Positions 14,694-18,312 of a DNA stretch of 18,312 nt are shown here, in pieces. How positions within the stretch are numbered: position 1 is the first letter of the stretch; each line of letters opens with the position of its first letter. This DNA comes from an uncultured Ruminococcus sp. (GTDB lineage Bacteria; Bacillota; Clostridia; Oscillospirales; Ruminococcaceae): contig UQQA01000037.1 in the NCBI GenBank assembly GCA_900543105.1, positions 1-18,312 of the forward strand. The letters run 5' to 3'. The translations under genes were made by a program, and so were the position numbers. The notes under the pieces were generated by a model that saw only the letters and a program-made list of their open reading frames with translations, ran no database searches and was not told the origin of the DNA.

Positions 14694-16052
14694 ATGGCAT
14701 TCAAAAACGCATATCTCCAGAAGGTTTATGAAAAGGTTGAACAGCGCAATCCCGGCGAAAAGGAATTTTTACAGGCAGTAAGAGAAGTTCTCGAATCCTT
14801 TGAACCCGTTGTTGAGAAGGATAAGTCCTTTGAAACAAACGGCATCATCGACAGGATCGTTGAACCCGAAAGATTCATCCAGTTCAGAGTTTCATGGGTT
14901 GACGACAAGGGCAACGTTCAGGTAAACAGAGGTTACCGCTGCCAGTTCAACTCCGCTATCGGACCATACAAGGGCGGTATCAGACTTCACCCATCCGTAT
15001 GCGCATCAGTAATCAAGTTCCTCGGCTTCGAGCAGATCTTCAAGAACAGCCTCACAGGTCTTCCTATGGGCGGCGGCAAGGGCGGCTCTGACTTTGATCC
15101 TAAGGGCAAGTCCGACAGAGAGATCATGGCATTCTGCCAGAGCTTTATGACAGAGCTTTCCAAGCATATCGGCGCAGACACCGACGTTCCCGCAGGCGAT
15201 ATCGGTACAGGCGCAAGAGAGATCGGCTATATGTTCGGTCAGTATAAGAGACTCCGCAACGAATTCACAGGCGTTCTCACAGGTAAGGGACTTTCCTACG
15301 GCGGTTCTCTCGCAAGAACAGAAGCAACAGGCTACGGCGTTTGCTACTTCACAAATGAAATGCTCTCCTGCATGAAGAAGGACAGCTTTGAGGGCAAGAC
15401 AGTTGTTATCTCCGGTTCGGGCAACGTTGCTATCTACGCTACACAGAAGGCTACACAGCTCGGCGGCAAGGTAGTTGCACTCTCCGACTCCAACGGCTAT
15501 ATCCACGATCCCGACGGAATCGAACTTGACCTCGTTAAGCAGATCAAGGAAGTTGAAAGAGGCAGAATCAAGGAATACGTTACAAGAACAAGCCACAAGA
15601 ACGCTACATATACAGAAGGCTGCAAGGGCATCTGGACTATCAAGTGCGATATTGCTCTTCCTTGCGCAACACAGAACGAGCTTGACGGCGAATCCGCTGA
15701 CGCTCTTATCAAGAACGGCGTGATCGCAGTTTCCGAGGGTGCAAATATGCCTTCCACACCTGAGGCTATCGAAAAGTTCCAGGCAGCAGGCATTCTCTTC
15801 GGACCTGCAAAGGCTGCAAACGCAGGCGGCGTTGCAACATCAGGTCTTGAAATGTCCCAGAACAGCGAAAGACTTTCATGGACATTTGAAGAAGTTGACG
15901 CTAAGCTCAAGAACATCATGATCAACATTTTCCACAATGCATACAATGCTTCCAAGGAATACGGCCACGAAGGCAACCTCGTAATGGGTGCAAACATCGC
16001 AGGCTTCCTCAAGGTTGCAGATGCAATGAAGTGGCAGGGCGTTTCGTACTAA
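14694..16052 (+). CDS. gdhA: Glutamate dehydrogenase (hexameric, probably NADP-dependent)
   Basis: GdhA catalyses reductive amination of 2-oxoglutarate with ammonium to glutamate, a main ammonia-assimilation route in ruminal and gut clostridia. The 452-aa length matches the small hexameric class. Visible motifs are the substrate site GPYKGGIRLHP (90-100), the catalytic Lys129 in PMGGGKGG, the catalytic Asp169 in PAGDIG, and the Rossmann motif GSGNVA (241-246). SDSNG follows the second strand (264-268). NADP preference is inferred from overall similarity to GdhA. The ATG at 14694 is preceded by GGAGG (14681-14685); an upstream in-frame ATG at 14604 lies at the transcript's start and has no ribosome site. 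Codon use (many CTC, TCC, GGC and AAG) looks like that of a highly expressed gene and differs from the pilus genes. It ends at a GC-rich terminator. Confidence 0.97.
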   Translation: MAFKNAYLQKVYEKVEQRNPGEKEFLQAVREVLESFEPVVEKDKSFETNGIIDRIVEPERFIQFRVSWVDDKGNVQVNRGYRCQFNSAIGPYKGGIRLHPSVCASVIKFLGFEQIFKNSLTGLPMGGGKGGSDFDPKGKSDREIMAFCQSFMTELSKHIGADTDVPAGDIGTGAREIGYMFGQYKRLRNEFTGVLTGKGLSYGGSLARTEATGYGVCYFTNEMLSCMKKDSFEGKTVVISGSGNVAIYATQKATQLGGKVVALSDSNGYIHDPDGIELDLVKQIKEVERGRIKEYVTRTSHKNATYTEGCKGIWTIKCDIALPCATQNELDGESADALIKNGVIAVSEGANMPSTPEAIEKFQAAGILFGPAKAANAGGVATSGLEMSQNSERLSWTFEEVDAKLKNIMINIFHNAYNASKEYGHEGNLVMGANIAGFLKVADAMKWQGVSY

Positions 16053-16129
16053 TTCGGAATTAATTTAATGCGTAATGCTTAATGCGTAATTCGTAATTAG
16101 TTTGCTTCGCAAATAAATGTAAATCATAG

Positions 16130-16155
16130 GGGCGGATATTTTTATCCGCCCTTTT
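16130..16155 (+). terminator. Terminator after gdhA
   Basis: GGGCGGATA (16130-16138) and TATCCGCCC (16143-16151) form a 9-bp stem with a TTTT loop, followed by TTTTCGTGTTT. It lies 78 nt after the gdhA stop and is also the left GGGCGGAT module of the repeat mosaic. Confidence 0.8.
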
Positions 16156-16205
16156 CGTGTTTAGTATAATTGCTAATTGGATTTTCAATGTGCGAACAAA
16201 CAAAG

Positions 16206-16246
16206 ACAGACCTGTTTTCAAGAAAAACCTTTGAAAACAGGTCTGT
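16206..16246. terminator. 16-bp perfect hairpin, probable bidirectional terminator
   Basis: ACAGACCTGTTTTCAA (16206-16221) and its exact reverse complement (16231-16246) enclose a 9-nt loop. T-rich sequence follows on the right (TCGTTTATTTT), and the left flank gives CTTTGTTTG on the other strand. It is centrally placed between two convergent genes. Confidence 0.65.
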
Positions 16247-16275
16247 TCGTTTATTTTATCACGCCTTGCGGCACA

Positions 16276-16292
16276 GGACGGGAAACCCGTCC
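16276..16292. repeat. GGACGGG-AAA-CCCGTCC hairpin module
   Basis: A 7-bp stem with an AAA loop is followed by CCTAC and then TTTCGCCGTAA. The hairpin at 16329-16349 has a different stem sequence but the same downstream CCCCTAC...TTTCGCCGTAA, so the two look like tandem members of one repeat family with diverged but still paired stems. Confidence 0.6.
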
Positions 16293-16421
16293 CCTACAGT
16301 AGTTTCGCCGTAATTCGTGGATTGCATCGGGCGGATATGGAATCCGCCCCTACGGAAATTCATTTTTCGCCGTAAATTTGCGAAGCAAAATAATTACGCA
16401 TTACGCATTACGAATTACGCA

Positions 16422-17474
16422 TTAATCCTTAATTTTTTCTATAAACTTCGTCAATTCCCCTGCCATTTCGTTGTGTTCCGCAAGTCTTGGGTGTCCGGGG
16501 GTCGCCGCACCGTTTCTTGTAAAGAGGTTATGGTATGCTTTTATGCCCATTTCGTTAAGCTCGTTCTTTATCTCCTCTATTGCGTTATCCCAGTCGGCAT
16601 CGTGCATCAATATTGTCGTCGTGAGGACAAACTTCGGTGAGGAATACTTTTTATCGAGGTCACGAACCATTTTGATATACGCGGTCTTCCACACTTTTCT
16701 GTACTCGGGGTCGGAGATGTTTATATCGTCGCTGTCGGTTCTGCCGTTATGCTTGTCGTTCTGACCGATGGCAATTACGACGATATCGGGTGTGTAGCGT
16801 GAGAAATCCCACTGCGAAAGTCCGCCCTCGGGGAAATAGCAGAGCTTGTCATAGACGCTTTCAAGTCCGATATAATCAGGGCAGTGGAAATATCCCGTTC
16901 CGTCAAAGAGTGCGATGCCGCCCTGACAGATATTATGTATCTCTGCGCCGATATTCCGTGCGGTCTGCATCACAAAGCTGTTCCAAACATTATCGTAACG
17001 GCTGTTGTGGTTTTCGGGGTCGCATTTGCCGACATAATCTGCGGCTTCGATGACCTCGCCTGCACAAACGCTGTCGCCGTAGACCTCCATTTTAAGCTTC
17101 GGCTTTTCGGGCGCATCGAGCATCTCCCCGTCTGTCTCAATGCCTTTGAGGGTGAGAAGCTGGTTTGCGGCGTGTTGTTTATATATTACAACATTATGTT
17201 CGGTATCTTCAAGGTTTTCTGCGATGACAACATCGATATCCCTGCCGTTATTTTCGGCGGAAAGCTTCACGCTGCACTGTTTTCCGTCAACGACTGCGCC
17301 GAGGGAAAGCTCGCCCCAATAGATAACAGCGTTGATCTTGACAGTGAGTGCTGTACCCTTGAAGCGGAACGTAGCGCTTGAACCTGCGTAGTAAAACACA
17401 GGTGCATTTTCATCATCAAAATTTATTCTTCCGCTGTATGATATCCTTTTATCCGACATTTTTATGCTGTTCAT
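16422..17474 (-). CDS. SGNH/GDSL hydrolase, carbohydrate esterase family 2-like
   Basis: Probably a deacetylase of acetylated plant sugars such as xylo- or manno-oligosaccharides. The 350-aa protein has an N-terminal beta-sandwich (about 10-120) followed by an SGNH domain, the CE2 layout. Visible blocks are VYGDSVCAGE with nucleophile Ser135, NICQGGIAL (block II Gly), AIGQND (235-240, block III) and GHPRLAEHNEMA with catalytic His328. The Asp of the usual DxxH is replaced by Thr325, consistent with the Ser-His dyad known in CE2. There is no signal peptide or dockerin, so it should act in the cytoplasm on imported oligosaccharides. A clear AGGAGG precedes the ATG. The gene stands alone, divergent from the toxin-antitoxin pair. 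Its stop codon falls inside the right end of the repeat mosaic. Substrate is not decidable from sequence. Confidence 0.82.
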   Translation of the reverse strand: MNSIKMSDKRISYSGRINFDDENAPVFYYAGSSATFRFKGTALTVKINAVIYWGELSLGAVVDGKQCSVKLSAENNGRDIDVVIAENLEDTEHNVVIYKQHAANQLLTLKGIETDGEMLDAPEKPKLKMEVYGDSVCAGEVIEAADYVGKCDPENHNSRYDNVWNSFVMQTARNIGAEIHNICQGGIALFDGTGYFHCPDYIGLESVYDKLCYFPEGGLSQWDFSRYTPDIVVIAIGQNDKHNGRTDSDDINISDPEYRKVWKTAYIKMVRDLDKKYSSPKFVLTTTILMHDADWDNAIEEIKNELNEMGIKAYHNLFTRNGAATPGHPRLAEHNEMAGELTKFIEKIKD

Positions 17475-17499
17475 TTTTTATCCTCCTAAAATTTATCGC

Positions 17500-17515
17500 T
17501 AAATATTGATATTTA
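17500..17515. promoter_or_regulatory. Palindrome over the toxin-antitoxin -35 box
   Basis: TAAATATTGATATTTA is a 7-bp perfect inverted repeat with a 2-bp centre, covering the TTGATA -35 hexamer (17506-17511). Its place fits an autoregulatory operator for the antitoxin or toxin-antitoxin complex. It also lies in the 82-bp space shared with the divergent esterase gene. A/T-only arms make a chance origin possible. Confidence 0.45.
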
Positions 17516-17534
17516 TTTTATTATGCAGTATAAT
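17506..17534 (+). promoter_or_regulatory. Promoter of the toxin-antitoxin operon
   Basis: TTGATA (17506-17511), a 17-bp spacer and a perfect TATAAT (17529-17534) lie directly before AAAAGGAG and the antitoxin ATG at 17557. The leader is therefore very short (about 15 nt). Confidence 0.8.
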
Positions 17535-17556
17535 ATTCTAAAAAGGAGATGCTGCT

Positions 17557-17820
17557 ATGCCGAATATCATACCTATTTCCGACCTTAGAAATTATTCCTC
17601 CGTGCTTGACAGCGTTGCTGTCGGTTCGCCCGTTTATCTTACCAAAAACGGCAGAGGACGCTATGCTATCGTCGATATTGCCGAGCAGGAAGAATACGAG
17701 AAAACCAAAGCCGCTCTTCAGCTTATGTGTGAACTTGACAAGGGCAGGCAGTCGGGCGAAAAGCACGGTTGGACAGATCTTTCCGAGGTTCGCAGGCACT
17801 TTAAGGAGAAAAAACAATGA
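17557..17820 (+). CDS. Type II antitoxin, Phd/YefM family
   Basis: The 87-aa product begins MPNIIPISDLRNYSSVLDSV and continues VGSPVYLTKNGRGRYAIVDIAEQEEYE, the Phd/YefM fold pattern (an N-terminal beta-alpha DNA-binding domain, with KNGRGRYAIVDI as its central strand pair). The C-terminal third, rich in charged residues (from about 60), is the likely toxin-binding tail. The antitoxin should neutralise the adjacent RelE/ParE-like toxin and repress the shared promoter, probably at the palindrome at 17500-17515. AAAAGGAG precedes the ATG. Its stop overlaps the toxin start as ATGA (17817-17820), ensuring coupled synthesis. Confidence 0.9.
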   Translation: MPNIIPISDLRNYSSVLDSVAVGSPVYLTKNGRGRYAIVDIAEQEEYEKTKAALQLMCELDKGRQSGEKHGWTDLSEVRRHFKEKKQ

Positions 17821-18122
17821 ACGTTAAATTCTCCCCCGAATCCTTAAATGATCTTGACGAAATATACGATTATATCGCAAATGTTCTGAAAAACCCTGCC
17901 GCCGCAGAAAGCACTATAGATAAGCTACTTGATAAAGCCGACCTACTCTCACATGAACCCGAAATGGGTAAAATGCTTTTCTTTGAAAATGACCTTTTCA
18001 GCGGTTACAGATACATTATTTCCGACAACTACTTGGCTTTTTACCGAATCGGCAATGATTCTGTCTTTTTAGACCGAGTGATTTTTGGAAAACGCGATTA
18101 TATGAAAATACTCTTCAAATAA
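17817..18122 (+). CDS. Type II toxin, RelE/ParE superfamily
   Basis: The 101-aa product has the superfamily outline. It starts with a strand and two helices (MNVKFSPESLNDLDEIYDYIAN, then AAAESTIDKLLDKADLLSHEPEMGK). It closes with a sheet carrying YRYIISDNYLAFYRIGNDSVFLDRVIFGKRDY, matching the conserved YR...Y..FYR....V...RV...RDY pattern. RelE members cut mRNA on the ribosome and ParE members poison gyrase; the sequence alone does not separate them. It overlaps the antitoxin by 4 nt (ATGA) and ends just before a terminator. The frame is intact, so the pair is probably functional. Confidence 0.9.
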   Translation: MNVKFSPESLNDLDEIYDYIANVLKNPAAAESTIDKLLDKADLLSHEPEMGKMLFFENDLFSGYRYIISDNYLAFYRIGNDSVFLDRVIFGKRDYMKILFK

Positions 18123-18127
18123 ATTTC

Positions 18128-18153
18128 GCACCGATAATTTTCGGTGCTTTTTT
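18128..18153 (+). terminator. Terminator after the toxin-antitoxin pair
   Basis: GCACCGA (18128-18134) and TCGGTGC (18141-18147) form a 7-bp stem with a 6-nt loop, followed by six T (18148-18153). It begins 6 nt after the toxin stop. Confidence 0.9.
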
Positions 18154-18312
18154 ATTTTCCAAAATTGGCACTTGAAAACATTTTCATTCCTACTGTCATA
18201 ATATTTTAACATACATTCTCGGTATATTCAAGCAAAATTATATAATTTTTTCAAAATTATACAGAAAATCCTCATTATAAAATAGTATAATTAAATAAGA
18301 AAAAAGTACACT

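Larger units (their letters stand above)
16067..16424. repeat. MITE-like mosaic of inverted and tandem hairpin repeats
   Basis: The whole space between the convergent gdhA and esterase stop codons is repeat-built. On the left, AATGCGTAAT tandem copies (16067-16098) and TTTGCTTCGCAAAT (16101-16114) lead to a GGGCGGAT...ATCCGCCC hairpin (16130-16151). On the right the same three modules recur in reverse orientation and mirrored order: hairpin at 16329-16349, ATTTGCGAAGCAAA at 16376-16389, ATTACGCATT copies at 16393-16424. Between them are a 16-bp hairpin and a GGACGGG/CCCGTCC hairpin. TTCGCCGTAA occurs twice (16304-16313 and 16366-16375). The right end includes the esterase stop codon. No ORF or transposase is present. 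Confidence 0.8.

Noticed and set aside
15006..15596. Minus-strand open frame inside gdhA
   Set aside because: It is antisense to a highly conserved enzyme gene; codon bias of gdhA keeps the opposite strand open.
16060..16430. Possible CRISPR array from the repeated short motifs
   Set aside because: The repeats are inverted and mirrored, of different lengths, with no regular unique spacers and no cas genes nearby.
18234..18249. 16-bp palindrome AAAATTATATAATTTT near the right end
   Set aside because: It is perfect but made only of A and T in a very AT-rich stretch, so chance is a sufficient explanation; no gene or promoter could be tied to it.
18154..18312. Possible promoter or gene at the right edge
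   Set aside because: Only scattered TATAAT-like boxes without a well-spaced -35, and no reading frame before the window ends.

Overview
The window looks like a chromosome segment from a monoderm Firmicute of the Clostridia, most like a Ruminococcus-type gut or rumen bacterium. The reasons are an AT-rich background with consensus sigma-A promoters and AGGAGG ribosome sites, a type IV pilus (T4P) set without an outer-membrane secretin (no PilQ or PilP), a hexameric-type glutamate dehydrogenase, and a CE2-like carbohydrate esterase. The genus is an inference; no rRNA or tRNA is present to fix it.

Most of the window (about 930-14270) is a nearly complete type IV pilus locus in four transcription units. 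(a) A leftward unit has a perfect TTGACA-N17-TATAAT promoter (2424-2452). It makes a 264-aa prepilin and then the presumed major pilin (189 aa), and ends at a strong terminator (863-894). (b) A leftward pilB-pilT unit encodes the extension and retraction ATPases. (c) The prepilin peptidase gene pilD runs rightward, from a promoter that physically overlaps the pilB promoter, and ends at its own terminator. (d) A leftward operon starts from TTGCCA-N17-TATAAT (14237-14265): pilC, a fused pilM-pilN, pilO, a giant PilX/GspK-like tip protein (813 aa), a GspI/PilV-like prepilin and a GspJ/PilW-like prepilin. Together these give pilins, processing, both motors, the inner-membrane platform and a K-I-J-like tip complex, which is a full Gram-positive twitching-type T4P. 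A membrane-anchored C39-like cysteine peptidase lies just beyond the major pilin terminator at the left edge.

To the right, gdhA (452 aa) has its own consensus promoter and a 94-nt leader. The roughly 370 bp between gdhA and the convergent esterase gene is packed with inverted and tandem hairpin repeats forming a MITE-like mosaic. Next come a cytoplasmic SGNH/CE2-like esterase (leftward) and, divergent from it, a Phd/YefM-RelE/ParE type II toxin-antitoxin pair with a palindrome over its promoter and a clear terminator. The last 160 bases are AT-rich without a gene.

The most interesting items are the PilM-PilN single-chain fusion, the very large Glu5-less tip protein beside two minor prepilins, the unusual prepilin peptidase insert, the overlapping pilB/pilD promoters, the repeat-rich regulatory region upstream of the pilin genes, and the hairpin mosaic after gdhA.
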